DNA from: an uncultured Paracoccaceae bacterium
Lineage (GTDB): Bacteria; Pseudomonadota; Alphaproteobacteria; Rhodobacterales; Rhodobacteraceae
NCBI GenBank assembly: GCA_947493745.1
Contig: CANLSM010000024.1
Span: forward strand, 1-42,270
Length of the DNA stretch: 42,270 bases
Reading direction: 5' to 3'
Below are positions 1 to 9,334 of this stretch, one piece after another; position 1 is the first letter of the stretch, and every line of letters starts with the position of its first letter. Made by a program: the position numbers and the translations under genes. The notes beneath the pieces are model-generated. The model was not told the origin of the DNA. It worked only from the letters and a program-made list of their open reading frames with translations, and searched no databases.

Positions 1-28
1 TCCAGTCGTCCCAGTAATCACCACAACA

Positions 29-56
29 AAAGGGCGGGAACAAACCCCCGCCCTTT
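29..56 (-). terminator. Rho-independent-type terminator of the RND efflux operon
   Basis: A perfect 10-bp inverted repeat (AAAGGGCGGG at 29-38, CCCGCCCTTT at 47-56) encloses an 8-nt loop. Read on the minus strand the stem is followed by a T-rich TTTTGTTGTGG tract, as expected 24 nt past the stop codon of the pump gene. Positions 1-28 hold nothing else I can recognise. Confidence 0.8.
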
Positions 57-79
57 AAGCTATCTACAAAAGGCCCACA

Positions 80-3000
80 TCAGGCGGTCACATCCCGCCC
101 GGACCTTGCGAATAAGACATAGTAGAACACTGGCGCTGCGATCAGTGTGAGGATCGAGGCGAAAGCCAGCCCTCCCATGATCGTCACCGCCATCGAGACG
201 AAGAAGGCATCCGTCAGCAAGGGTGCCATGCCGAGAATTGTGGTTGCCGCCGCCAGCATCACCGGGCGCAAACGCGATGTACAGGCCTCGATGATGGCTT
301 CGCGAAGCGGTCTGCCACCTGCGCGGACAATGTCGATTTCCTCGACCAGCACGATCCCGTTCTTGATCAGCATTCCCGACAGGCTCAAAAGTCCCAGAAG
401 TGCGGTGAAGGTGAAGGGCAGACCGGTGCCGAGCAGCCCGATCACCACCCCGTTTACCGACATCGGCACGAGAAGCCAAATCACGATCGGCTGTCGCAGC
501 GCATTAAAGAGCAGGATGGAGATCAGCACCATGATCAGCAGGCTGAGCGGCAATTGTTGTGCAAGGCTGGCCTGTGCGTCACCCGCGCTCTCGAACTCGC
601 CACCCCATTCCATGCTGTAGCCGATTGGAAGCGGCATCTCTTCGATGGTAGTCCTGATCTCGGCATGTACCTCGGCTGCCGTCCGCTCTGACGGGATGTC
701 AGCGCCCACAGTCAGGGTCGAGACTCGGTTGCGCCGATGCACAAGCGTGTTCTGAACCTCGAACTGCAACCCGTCGATCACCTGTTCAATGGGCAGAAAG
801 CTTCCGGCATTGCTTGAATACACGACCTGATCCATCAGGCTGAGCCCCGACGTCTTGGACAGACGCACGAGGATCGGGATCAGGCGCTCGTCCTCGCGAA
901 AGACACCCGCCGGATTGCCATCGGTTGCGAAATGCAAGGTCTCGGCGATGTCGTCCCGCGTGATACCGGCGGTTTGCGCCCGCTCCGTCGCGTAGATTGG
1001 TTTGAGCACCAGTTCCGGTTCGCGCCAGTTGGTGCGCAGACCGATCAGGTTATCGGAGGCCGCAGCCATCCGCATGATTGCCTGATCGCCGAGCTCACGC
1101 AGAACAGTCGGGTCGCTTCCCGAGAAACGCACCTGAATGGGATCACCGCCGCCCGGGCCGAAAACCAGCCGTTTGGTTCGGAACTCACCTTCCGGGAAAG
1201 CGGCCTGTCCGAAGCTCTCCAGATCGGCCTGAAGGGGCGGGATCTGGTCGAGCGTTTCGGTCCGGATGATCAGATGTCCATAGCTGGGATTTGGTTTCTC
1301 CGCTGAATAGGTCAGCATGAACCGCGTCGCGCCCTGACCGACAAAAGACGCAACCGACACCACATCGTCCCGCTCGGCCAGCCATGCCTCCATCTGAGCC
1401 AGATGTGCAGACGTGGTCGAGATGGAATTGCCCTGCGGCAGTTTGTAGTGCACGAAGAACAGCGGAGTGTTGGAGTTGGGGAAGAACTGCTGCTTCATCT
1501 GGGAAAAGCCCATGAAACAGAGCGCCGTGATCGCCACAAGCCCCGGTATCACAAGCCAGCGCAGGGTCAGGGCCACGCCCAGAACCTTGCCATAGGCTCG
1601 GAAGACAAGCCCGCCATAGGCGTCCGCTGCGTCCGCCGTCCCCTGTTTGAAGAAATAGTGGCCCAGAAGCGGCGTCACGGTGAGTGCCAGCACCCATGAG
1701 AGCAGAAGCGATATGCCGATCACCGCAAAGAGTGAGAACAGGAACTCGCCGGTGGCGTCGGGACTGAGGCCGATCCCGGCAAAGGCCATGATGCCGATCA
1801 CGGTGGCCCCGAGAAGCGGGATCTGGGTCTTGCTCGCAGCCTCGTCCGCAGCCTCGCGGGAGTTTCGGCCCCGTTGCATGGATATCTGCATGCCCTCGGC
1901 CACAACGATGGCATTGTCGACCAGCATCCCCATTGCGATGATCAGCGCGCCGAGCGAGATCCGTTCCATTTCGATCGAAAACAATGCCATGAAGAGCAGG
2001 GTTCCGACCACGGTCAGAAGCAGTGTGCTGCCAACCACGATTGCAGCCCGCCACCCCATGAAGAGCGCGAGCACCACAATCACGATGCCCACGGACATGG
2101 CCAGATTGACCAGAAACGCGTTGGATGCTTCCTCGACCACGATATGCTGCTGGTAGATCGGATGAAGCTCCACCCCATGCGGGATCTCGGGGCTCAGCTC
2201 GGCCAGACGGGCATCGGCCCGTTTTCCGACCTCCACGATGTTCTCGGTCGAGAGGCCGGCAATGCCGAGCGTGAAGGCCTCCACCCCGTTGAAACGCACG
2301 ATCAGGCTCGGGTTCTCTATCCGGCCGCGGCTCACCTCTGCAATGTCGAAGAGGTTCAGGACCTCGCCGCTCACACCGACGGACAGGCCCGCGATGGCAG
2401 ACAGCGTGTCCGATCCGTTGGGTGCCTCGATGCGGGTGCGGGTCCCCTCCCGGTCTGCGCCGCCCGCATCGACAACGGAGTTTGCCGTGGAAATTGCGTT
2501 CGCCATAGCCTGAGGCGGCACGTCCTGGTTGACCGAGACCGTCAGGTTCGGCTCAACATAGATCGCCTCCTCCGGCAGGCCGGAGACATCGACATCCGCG
2601 ACACCATCGACCGCGAGCAGTTCCCGGCGGAGGAACGTGGCCAGCGCGTGTTTTTCCGCGTCACTGAAACCCTGCGCGGTGACAGCGTAGTAGATGCCGA
2701 AAACATCCCCGAAACTGTCATTCACGAATGGCTCGCTGACCCCTTCGGGCAGGCCGCGTGCCGCATCGGCCACGCGGTTTCTCAACTTGGTCCAGATGCC
2801 CGGCAGTGCGTCGCTGCCATAAGTGCTCTCGATTTCTATCTCGATCAGTGACTGACCGGGCTGATTGACCGAGGTGATGCGATCGACCTCGCCCATCTTC
2901 TGAATGGCGGATTCGAGCGGTTCGGACACTTCGCGTGCGACCTGTTCCGCAGATGCGCCGGGATAACTCGTGGAAATGACCGCCGATTTGATCGTGAAGG

Positions 3001-3115
3001 CCGGATCTTCAAGCCGCCCCAGCGAATTGAAGCCCCAAAGCCCGCCGAAGAGAGAGATGAGAATGATCAGCCATGTGATAAGCGGCTTGTCGATCGAGGC
3101 GCGCGCGATGTTCAT
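80..3115 (-). CDS. RND-family inner-membrane efflux pump
   Basis: A proton-driven resistance-nodulation-division transporter that would export compounds across the envelope together with the membrane fusion protein encoded just upstream and a TolC-type outer-membrane channel not encoded here. The 1011 residues match the AcrB-type family length. The N-terminal helix (about residues 12-30), a central membrane block around residues 330-480, a second block near 860-1000 and two large periplasmic loops give the usual RND layout. The central block carries GMLVDNAIVVAEGM, the counterpart of the proton-relay helix; it has one Asp (VDN), whereas AcrB has two. The ATG start is preceded by AAAGGGA at good spacing and lies 11 nt after the fusion-protein stop, so the two form an operon. 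Substrate cannot be predicted from sequence. Confidence 0.93.
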   Translation of the reverse strand: MNIARASIDKPLITWLIILISLFGGLWGFNSLGRLEDPAFTIKSAVISTSYPGASAEQVAREVSEPLESAIQKMGEVDRITSVNQPGQSLIEIEIESTYGSDALPGIWTKLRNRVADAARGLPEGVSEPFVNDSFGDVFGIYYAVTAQGFSDAEKHALATFLRRELLAVDGVADVDVSGLPEEAIYVEPNLTVSVNQDVPPQAMANAISTANSVVDAGGADREGTRTRIEAPNGSDTLSAIAGLSVGVSGEVLNLFDIAEVSRGRIENPSLIVRFNGVEAFTLGIAGLSTENIVEVGKRADARLAELSPEIPHGVELHPIYQQHIVVEEASNAFLVNLAMSVGIVIVVLALFMGWRAAIVVGSTLLLTVVGTLLFMALFSIEMERISLGALIIAMGMLVDNAIVVAEGMQISMQRGRNSREAADEAASKTQIPLLGATVIGIMAFAGIGLSPDATGEFLFSLFAVIGISLLLSWVLALTVTPLLGHYFFKQGTADAADAYGGLVFRAYGKVLGVALTLRWLVIPGLVAITALCFMGFSQMKQQFFPNSNTPLFFVHYKLPQGNSISTTSAHLAQMEAWLAERDDVVSVASFVGQGATRFMLTYSAEKPNPSYGHLIIRTETLDQIPPLQADLESFGQAAFPEGEFRTKRLVFGPGGGDPIQVRFSGSDPTVLRELGDQAIMRMAAASDNLIGLRTNWREPELVLKPIYATERAQTAGITRDDIAETLHFATDGNPAGVFREDERLIPILVRLSKTSGLSLMDQVVYSSNAGSFLPIEQVIDGLQFEVQNTLVHRRNRVSTLTVGADIPSERTAAEVHAEIRTTIEEMPLPIGYSMEWGGEFESAGDAQASLAQQLPLSLLIMVLISILLFNALRQPIVIWLLVPMSVNGVVIGLLGTGLPFTFTALLGLLSLSGMLIKNGIVLVEEIDIVRAGGRPLREAIIEACTSRLRPVMLAAATTILGMAPLLTDAFFVSMAVTIMGGLAFASILTLIAAPVFYYVLFARSGRDVTA

Positions 3116-3126
3116 CTGCGATCCCT

Positions 3127-4161
3127 TTAATTGGAGAAGCCGGTGAACCGGCGCACGGTCTGACCATCCGTCAACCCATTCACACCGGTCGCGACAATCT
3201 CGTCCCCCACAGAAAGCCCGGACGTCACAAGGACGCCGCCATCCTGATCCGGTGTCACCTCCACTTGCGCCTCGCGCAGCCTGGCGCCGCTGCCGTCTTC
3301 CTCAAAGATCATTGCCGTGGTGGATCCGTCGGCTCCGATCTTCACCGCCGAGGTTGGCACGCGGATGGCGCCCGGCCCGCCATTCAGCTTGGCCGTGACG
3401 GTCACGGACGATCCGGGCAGAACCCGCAAATCATCGGGCGGGGTAAGCCCGAAGGTCAGCCGGAAGGTCTGCCCGACGGCCGAGGTCTCGGCATTGAACT
3501 CCCGCACCTCCAGCGGATAAATCGTGTCCTTGGACGGAAATTGCGCCGTGATCTCCACATCGGGGTCCTCGCCTGCGCGCTGGAACAGGATCTCTGGCAC
3601 ATCGATCTCGATCCTCAATTCGGACATGTCATGCAGCCGCACAATCGGCGTGCCAGCCGAGATCGTCGTGAAATTCGCGACATTGCGGGTGGCGACCAGC
3701 GCGTCAAAGGGGGCGGTCAGCGTCGCATGTTCCAGCGAGTATTCGGCATTGCGCACGGAAATCTGTGCGAGACCCGCCAGCGTCGTCGCGTCATCCACAC
3801 TGACCTGGCTGACAGCGCTGCTGCTGAGTTGTTCAAGCCGTGCGACATTGCGGTCGGCCTGCTCCTTTTGCAGGCGGGCCTGATCCAGGGCCAGCTCGAA
3901 GGGCTCCAGATCAAGCTCTGCGATCAACGCGCCTTCCGCCACCGGCTCTCCTTCGATGACCGGGAACTTGACGATCTGTCCGCTGACCTGGAAGGCGATA
4001 TCGACGGTTTGCCGCGCCACAACCTGTCCGAAGAACTGACGCACCAGACCGGACTGGACCTCTGACACGGTGATGACCTTCACCGGCTTGACCTGATCCT
4101 GGGCCAGAACCGGGCAGGTGATCATCAAAGCGACAAGGAGCGAGGCAATCCTGGCTGACAT
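3127..4161 (-). CDS. RND efflux periplasmic adaptor (membrane fusion protein)
   Basis: Periplasmic adaptor of the HlyD/AcrA type linking the RND pump to an outer-membrane channel. About 344 residues: signal peptide MSARIASLLVALMITCPVLAQ, a lipoyl-like half-motif (DIAFQVSGQI), a short alpha-hairpin with many Gln/Ala (about 100-150), the second lipoyl half (APFDALVATRN), then beta-barrel and membrane-proximal domains. The frame is open upstream to 4281, but ATG at 4161 is chosen because it is preceded by AAAGGA with 8-nt spacing and starts exactly at a signal peptide; the upstream extension has no such features. First gene of a two-gene operon. Residues 4162-4372 upstream form a divergent promoter region with the caspase gene; no operator was recognised there. 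Confidence 0.92.
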   Translation of the reverse strand: MSARIASLLVALMITCPVLAQDQVKPVKVITVSEVQSGLVRQFFGQVVARQTVDIAFQVSGQIVKFPVIEGEPVAEGALIAELDLEPFELALDQARLQKEQADRNVARLEQLSSSAVSQVSVDDATTLAGLAQISVRNAEYSLEHATLTAPFDALVATRNVANFTTISAGTPIVRLHDMSELRIEIDVPEILFQRAGEDPDVEITAQFPSKDTIYPLEVREFNAETSAVGQTFRLTFGLTPPDDLRVLPGSSVTVTAKLNGGPGAIRVPTSAVKIGADGSTTAMIFEEDGSGARLREAQVEVTPDQDGGVLVTSGLSVGDEIVATGVNGLTDGQTVRRFTGFSN

Positions 4162-4372
4162 GGGGCAGATCCTTTCAGCGATTTGGTGCAGCAGTGCTGC
4201 GGTGCATTCTGCACGGACGACAGCGATGCGAAACCCCCAATGACCAAGGTTCTTCGCGGGCTTCGGCGTCAGCGGTAGCATGTGACAATCATCACCGGGA
4301 CAAATTCAGCGGATGTGCTAGGGTCGTCTGACTAGCCCCCAGTGATTTTTGTTTTGTACCCCCGGAGGCTTC

Positions 4373-5932
4373 ATGCGCCTGTTTGTTCTGTTTGCTTTTC
4401 TCGTTGGCGCTTCTGCGGCCTGGTCTGCGGACCGCGTCGCGCTGTTAGTCGGCAATGCCACTTATGCCCAGTCAGCACTGTCCCTCAAAAACCCGGTCAA
4501 TGATGTGACCGCGCTGTCGGATCGCCTGCGATCGCTCGATTTCGAGGTGTTCGAGGTGCGAAACGGCACTCGCGCCGAGATGAGGTCTCAGCTGGCCGAT
4601 TTCTCACGTGCCGCAAAGGGTGCCGAGATGGCACTTTTCTTCTATGCGGGCCACGGCGTGCAGATCTCGGGGGAGAACTACCTTATCGGAACCGAGATTG
4701 CGACGCTGACGCCCGAGGCGCTGATCGCTTCCAGTCTCAGCATGAGCGAGATACGCGAGGCGGTGAACGCGGCCCAGGCCGATATCGGTATCGTGGTGCT
4801 TGATGCGTGCCGCAACAATCCGCTGGCCGAAAGCGGTGGTATCCGGAAAGGGTTGGCCAGGACAGCCGGCGGGGCCGGTTTGTTGATTGCCTACGCCACG
4901 GATCCGGGCAATGTGGCCTATGATGGGTCGGGCGATAACAGCGTTTTCACGTCTGCTCTGGTCGACAACATTGCGCTCAACGGACTTGATGTCCGACTGA
5001 TGTTCGGTCGCGTGCGCCAGCAGGTGATCCGGGCCACGCGGGGCGCGCAGATCCCCTGGGTCGAGGAATCCGTTCTGGGAGAGCACTATATCGGTGAGCC
5101 GGTTGCAGGCGATGAAGCAACGGTCGCGCTGGAGAGCGAAATTGCCGCCTGGCGAGCGGCCAGCGAGGCAGGCGAGACCGAGGCGCTTGACGCCTATCTG
5201 GATGCGTACCCGCAAGGCCTTTTTGCCGATATGGCCAAGAACCAGAAGGCGGCCATTCGAGCAGGTTCCGATGCACCCGTTTTCCCCGGAACACCGACGG
5301 GCGTGCTTCTTGCATCCGCCGAGACGGACCGGGTGCAGGCGGCGCTCTCGGTGCTCGGCTTCGTGCCCGAGACACGGGCTCTGGTTCCGCTTGATGCGGT
5401 TCTGGAACCGGCGTTTGACGCATATCGCGAACAGCTGGCCGAGCCGGAATTTGCCAGCGTCGATCAGCTTTACCAGGATGCGGCCCGGGCGACGATCTAT
5501 CTTGCCGCGAGCACCGCGCAACGTATCCGCACCGATCTTGCCGCTCTCGCGAGCCTCGACAAGACGCTTGAAGTGGCCGCCGGTGCCCTTGTCGAGCTCC
5601 GACAGGTTGCTGGCGACACCGAGGCGGGTCAGACCGTGATCGCCAGTGCGCTTGTGGACATCGCTTCGATCGAGGCGGCGCGCGAGGTGGTTTTGCGCAG
5701 ACTGGATGAAAGCCGGAGCTACTATGACACGCTGATCCAGAGCGCGCAGATCAATTTTGAAGATCAGGTAACGCCGGATCTTGTTGCCGGTGGTGCCTTG
5801 AGCCGGGGTGCGGGCGGGATCGAGCAACGTCTCGTCGCTGACGCGTCCCTTTTTGTAAATCAGGTGAAGACCGGCGACGAGGCAACGCGCGGGTCTTATT
5901 CCTGGATGGTCGATTTCCTGCCTGGTGGATGA
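4373..5932 (+). CDS. Exported caspase-fold (peptidase C14) protein
   Basis: A caspase/metacaspase-type cysteine peptidase homologue, 519 residues, with a clear signal peptide (MRLFVLFAFLVGASAAWS), so it should act in the periplasm or at the surface. The p20-like domain covers about residues 20-235; the catalytic pair is visible as His86 in YAGHGV and Cys138 in DACRNNP, with the normal 52-residue spacing. The C-terminal 270 residues are Ala/Glu-rich, predicted helical, and not assignable to a family. The ATG at 4373 is chosen over an upstream TTG at 4349 because it follows CGGAGG and begins at the signal peptide. A coiled-coil lipoprotein gene follows after 12 nt, so the pair is probably an operon. 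Its substrate and any link to the neighbouring T6SS are unknown. Confidence 0.85.
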   Translation: MRLFVLFAFLVGASAAWSADRVALLVGNATYAQSALSLKNPVNDVTALSDRLRSLDFEVFEVRNGTRAEMRSQLADFSRAAKGAEMALFFYAGHGVQISGENYLIGTEIATLTPEALIASSLSMSEIREAVNAAQADIGIVVLDACRNNPLAESGGIRKGLARTAGGAGLLIAYATDPGNVAYDGSGDNSVFTSALVDNIALNGLDVRLMFGRVRQQVIRATRGAQIPWVEESVLGEHYIGEPVAGDEATVALESEIAAWRAASEAGETEALDAYLDAYPQGLFADMAKNQKAAIRAGSDAPVFPGTPTGVLLASAETDRVQAALSVLGFVPETRALVPLDAVLEPAFDAYREQLAEPEFASVDQLYQDAARATIYLAASTAQRIRTDLAALASLDKTLEVAAGALVELRQVAGDTEAGQTVIASALVDIASIEAAREVVLRRLDESRSYYDTLIQSAQINFEDQVTPDLVAGGALSRGAGGIEQRLVADASLFVNQVKTGDEATRGSYSWMVDFLPGG

Positions 5933-5944
5933 AAGTGAGTGGTT

Positions 5945-6364
5945 ATGCGTGTATTTGGTTTGGTTTTGGTGGGGCTGACACTTGGTGCCTGCGAGACGTC
6001 GGATGATCCGGCGGAGGGCGGGTTCATCAACGGTATCGCCGGTCTTGCGGGCGGTGGATACGACGCCCGTATCGAGGAGCGGGAACAGAACCTGTCTGCT
6101 GCCGAAGCGCGTCAGGCGGAGTTGAAAGCTCAGCTTGCGGGCCTTCAGTCACAGTATTCCGGTTTGCGTCTGACGCTCCTGCAGCAGCGCTCGGACATTG
6201 CCGCCTCCGGCAAGCCGATCCCAGCCGCGGTTCAGACACGGCTCAACACGGCACTTGGCACCTCGCCCGGCGGCAGCAGTGATCAGGAACGCATCTCGGC
6301 GCTGCAAAAGGCGATTTCCGATGCCAAGGCGCTTTCGGCTGAACTGGCCCAGCTCTCGGTCTAA
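5945..6364 (+). CDS. Small coiled-coil lipoprotein, function unknown
   Basis: About 139 residues starting MRVFGLVLVGLTLGAC, a short signal peptide ending in a convincing lipobox (LGAC), so it should be a lipid-anchored envelope protein. Residues about 40-95 form a strongly helical coiled coil rich in Glu, Ala, Gln and Leu; a second helical stretch ends the protein. I do not recognise a family. It lies 12 nt after the caspase-fold gene and ends before a strong terminator, so the two are likely co-transcribed and the lipoprotein may anchor or regulate its partner (inference). A GTG at 5939 is an alternative start six bases upstream; the ATG gives a cleaner signal peptide. Confidence 0.7.
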   Translation: MRVFGLVLVGLTLGACETSDDPAEGGFINGIAGLAGGGYDARIEEREQNLSAAEARQAELKAQLAGLQSQYSGLRLTLLQQRSDIAASGKPIPAAVQTRLNTALGTSPGGSSDQERISALQKAISDAKALSAELAQLSV

Positions 6365-6379
6365 CGCAGCACCGGTCTT

Positions 6380-6415
6380 CCGCCTCCGGCGGGGATACTT
6401 GAGGAAAAATGAAAG
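6380..6415. repeat. Rhodobacteraceae-type intergenic repeat (CGCCTCCGGCGGGGATACTT...)
   Basis: A CCGCC-TCC-GGCGG palindrome (6380-6392) followed by GGATACTTGAGGAAAAATGAAAG. From memory, closely similar elements (CGCCTCCGGCGGGGATATTT...GATGAAG) occur very often between genes in Roseobacter-clade genomes, usually after stop codons. Here it sits directly downstream of the lipoprotein gene and upstream of the main terminator. Function is not established; the palindrome could contribute to termination. Confidence 0.45.
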
Positions 6416-6443
6416 AGGCCCCGGGAGAGAGCGGGGCCTTTTT
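6416..6443 (+). terminator. Bidirectional terminator between convergent lipoprotein gene and clpV
   Basis: AGGCCCC (6416-6422), a 10-nt loop, then GGGGCCT (6433-6439) running into TTTTT (6439-6443). The left flank is A-rich (GAAAG), so read on the minus strand the stem is followed by CTTTC, giving some termination for clpV too. It lies 52 nt after the lipoprotein stop and 5 nt before the clpV stop. Confidence 0.85.
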
Positions 6444-6447
6444 CCTG

Positions 6448-9189
6448 TCAACTGAAGTCGTAGGTGAAGCCGCTACCGTCCGCGTCTATTTTGGCGGACT
6501 TGAGTTCCCGGCCTTCCAGTTTCCAGTTCAGGACCCCGCGTGAGAGTTCGGGCAGGAGCGTGTTGGTCAGGATTGCGTCGATCATCCGGCCGCCGCTTTC
6601 GATCTCCGTGCAGCGGGCCTTGATGAGGTCGAGGACCCCGTCGCCGATTTCCAGTTTGGCGTCGTGGTGTTCCTCCAGACGTCTGGTGATCTTGCTAAGC
6701 TGGTGGCCTGCGATGGCTTCGATCATCGGGTCGGAGAGCGGGTAGTATGGGATTGTGATGACCCGGCCGAGAAGCGCTGCGGGGAATGTCTTGAGGAGTG
6801 GAGCGCGGAGCGCTTTGTCCAGTGTCTCAAAATCCGCCGTGCCCCGACCGCTGTCGGTGAGGTCCATGATTTCCTGGCTGCCGACATTGGAGGTCAGCAG
6901 GATCAGCGTGTTGGTGAAATTGATCCGCTGGCCCTCGCTGTCATCCATCATGCCCTTGTCGAAGACCTGGAAGAAGATCTCGTGTACGTCCGGGTGGGCC
7001 TTTTCCACTTCATCCAGCAGGACCACGGAGTAGGGGCGGCGGCGGACGGCTTCTGTCAAAACACCCCCCTTGCCGTAGCCGACATAGCCCGGCGGTGAGC
7101 CTTTCAGGGTGGAGACGGTATGGGCCTCCTGAAACTCGGACATGTTGATTGAGATCAGGTTCTGCTCGCCGCCATAGAGCTGCTCGGCGAGCGCCAGCGC
7201 GGTCTCTGTCTTGCCGACGCCCGAGGGGCCGCAGAGCATGAAGACGCCCACCGGCTTGTTGGGCGCGTCGAGATTGGCGCGGGTGGTCTGGATGCGGTTG
7301 GCAATCATCTCCATCGCGTGATCCTGACCCACGACGCGTTCGGACAGGATGGAGGCGAGTTGCAGCGCCTTTTCGGTCTCGGACGCCATCATCCGGCCCA
7401 TCGGGATCCCGGTCCAGTCCTGCGCCACCGAGGCGACAGCGTTGCTGTCGACAGAGGGCAGGATCAGCGGGCTTTCGCCTTGTGAGGCAAGCAGTTCCGC
7501 CATTTTGGCGCGCAGGGTGGTCAGGGTTTCCGCGCGCTCCTCGGGTGTCATGGCGGGCGGGGCGGGTGCCTCTAGGACATCCTCTTCGAGACCGGCATCT
7601 TCTGCCATCTCGTCAGTGGGTGCCTCCTCCGTCTGCTCGTCCTCGATATCGTCAAGTGTCTCACCCTCGCCGCGGAGTTTGGCGCGCAGATCAAGGATTT
7701 CATCGACGAGGACCTTCTCGGCTTCCCAGCGCTCGGTGGCGGCGTCGAGATCGGCGCGCGTGGTGACAAGGGTCGCCTCGACCGAGGCTGCCCGATCGTC
7801 CGCATCTATGCCAATGGCCTGTTCGCGCTCGATAATTCCCTGTTCGACCAGCAGGGCGCTTTCCTTGCGCTGCAAATCCTCGACCATTGCAGGCGTCGCG
7901 TGTTGTGAGACGCCGACCCGCGCACAGGCCGTATCGAGCAGGCTGATCGCCTTGTCGGGCAATTGGCGTGCCGGGATATAGCGGTGGCTGAGATTGACGG
8001 CGGCCTCGATGGCCTCGTCCAGAATCTCGACCTTGTGGTGCTTTTCCAGAACGCCCGCGATGCCGCGCAACATCAGGATCGCCTTTTCCTCGTCCGGCTC
8101 ATCGACCTTGATGACCTGAAAACGGCGGGTCAGGGCCGGGTCCTTTTCAATATGTTCCTTGTATTCGGCCCAGGTGGTGGCCGCGACGGTCCGCAACTCA
8201 CCGCGTGCGAGGGCAGGCTTCAGCAGGTTGGCGGCATCGCCGGTGCCCGCAGCCCCACCCGCACCGATCAGCGTGTGGGCCTCGTCGATGAAAAGAATGA
8301 TGGGTGTGTCGGAGGACTGGACCTCGTCGATCACCTGCTTGAGGCGCTTTTCGAACTCCCCTTTCATCGACGCGCCGGCCTGCATCAGGCCGACATCGAG
8401 CATGTGAAGGGCAGTGTTTTTCAACTGCGGGGGCACGTCGCCGCGTGCCAGCCGCAGGGCAAAGCCCTCGACCACCGCCGTTTTGCCGACACCGGCCTCA
8501 CCGGTGAGGATCGGGTTGTTCTGTCGACGGCGCATCAGCACGTCGATGATCTGGCGAATTTCCGGGTCGCGCCCGACGACCGGGTCGATTTTGCCGTCTT
8601 TGGCCCGTTCGGTCAGGTTGGTGGCGTATTGATCCAGCGCCGATTGTCCGCCCGGTGCCGCCTTCTGTGTCGGAGCGGCGGCGTCCGACGCCCCCTCGAT
8701 CGATGCCCCCAGCAACTCGTCGAGCTGTTCGGCCATGGCAGGTGCGTCGATCTTGTCGAACTCAAGGCTGATCTTCAGGAAGAGCCCCTCAAGCACGGAA
8801 TTCTGCATTGAACCAAGCATGATATAGGCCGACCGCACAGTCTCGTCGCCGAACTCCAGCGATCCGTACTGCCAGGCCTCCTGAATGGCGCGGAAGATAT
8901 GGTCGGAGAACTCTTCGACCGAACCGGCACCATGGGGCAGGGCATCGGTCGCGCGGGTCACATCCGCGGCCAGACGCGCTGCATCAACACCGGCTGCCTG
9001 GCAGAGAAGGGCGAAATCAGAACGCTCCGAGAGCATGAGTTGCTCGACCAGATGCACCAGTTCCACATAAGGATTGCCCCGCATCTTGGCGGTGTTTGCG
9101 GCAGAGCTGAAAGCCTTGAGACAGACAGGATTGAGCTTTCCGACCAACTCCTTGCGTTTGACGGAATTCTGCGAACCACGCTTCGACAT
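6448..9189 (-). CDS. clpV: T6SS sheath-recycling AAA+ ATPase ClpV (TssH)
   Basis: ClpV disassembles the contracted TssB-TssC sheath in the cytoplasm so its subunits can be reused. The 913 residues show an N-terminal ClpN-type helical domain (1-160), AAA-1 with Walker A GEAGVGKT (230-237) and Walker B ILFIDEAH (298-305), a middle coiled-coil domain, and AAA-2 with GPSGVGKT (654-661) and the GYVGYGKGG pore loop. Oddity: the middle region has an acidic linker at about 510-545 ([12 protein letters not shown], then further Glu/Asp and Pro-Ala) that I do not remember from well-studied ClpV proteins. The ATG at 9189 follows a GGGGG stretch. It diverges from the kinase gene across 145 nt. T6SS context separates it from ClpB. 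Confidence 0.95.
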   Translation of the reverse strand: MSKRGSQNSVKRKELVGKLNPVCLKAFSSAANTAKMRGNPYVELVHLVEQLMLSERSDFALLCQAAGVDAARLAADVTRATDALPHGAGSVEEFSDHIFRAIQEAWQYGSLEFGDETVRSAYIMLGSMQNSVLEGLFLKISLEFDKIDAPAMAEQLDELLGASIEGASDAAAPTQKAAPGGQSALDQYATNLTERAKDGKIDPVVGRDPEIRQIIDVLMRRRQNNPILTGEAGVGKTAVVEGFALRLARGDVPPQLKNTALHMLDVGLMQAGASMKGEFEKRLKQVIDEVQSSDTPIILFIDEAHTLIGAGGAAGTGDAANLLKPALARGELRTVAATTWAEYKEHIEKDPALTRRFQVIKVDEPDEEKAILMLRGIAGVLEKHHKVEILDEAIEAAVNLSHRYIPARQLPDKAISLLDTACARVGVSQHATPAMVEDLQRKESALLVEQGIIEREQAIGIDADDRAASVEATLVTTRADLDAATERWEAEKVLVDEILDLRAKLRGEGETLDDIEDEQTEEAPTDEMAEDAGLEEDVLEAPAPPAMTPEERAETLTTLRAKMAELLASQGESPLILPSVDSNAVASVAQDWTGIPMGRMMASETEKALQLASILSERVVGQDHAMEMIANRIQTTRANLDAPNKPVGVFMLCGPSGVGKTETALALAEQLYGGEQNLISINMSEFQEAHTVSTLKGSPPGYVGYGKGGVLTEAVRRRPYSVVLLDEVEKAHPDVHEIFFQVFDKGMMDDSEGQRINFTNTLILLTSNVGSQEIMDLTDSGRGTADFETLDKALRAPLLKTFPAALLGRVITIPYYPLSDPMIEAIAGHQLSKITRRLEEHHDAKLEIGDGVLDLIKARCTEIESGGRMIDAILTNTLLPELSRGVLNWKLEGRELKSAKIDADGSGFTYDFS

Positions 9190-9249
9190 GCTGTAACCCC
9201 CGAGACTTTGTGACTGATATTCCTAGTTGAAATGCCCTGCAAACTGCCT

Positions 9250-9267
9250 CTACGGTAAGTATCGTAG
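9250..9267. promoter_or_regulatory. Imperfect palindrome in the clpV / kinase divergent promoter region
   Basis: CTACGGTA-AG-TATCGTAG, an 18-bp inverted repeat with 7 of 8 arm positions matching, flanked by a further CTGC (9245-9248) and GCAG (9273-9276) pair. It lies in the 145-nt gap between the divergently transcribed clpV and kinase genes, where an operator for T6SS control would be expected. No regulator family can be assigned from the motif. Confidence 0.4.
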
Positions 9268-9334
9268 TTGAAGCAGGCGTGGAAAACCATTGTTGCCTCG
9301 GGCTGTGCACAAACTCACCTTTTGAGGTTAGAAC

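Noticed and set aside
9281-9297. Possible sigma-54 promoter (TGG...TTGC) upstream of the kinase gene
   Set aside because: The spacing between the TGG and the TTGC elements is two bases too long and the TGG element lacks CAC.
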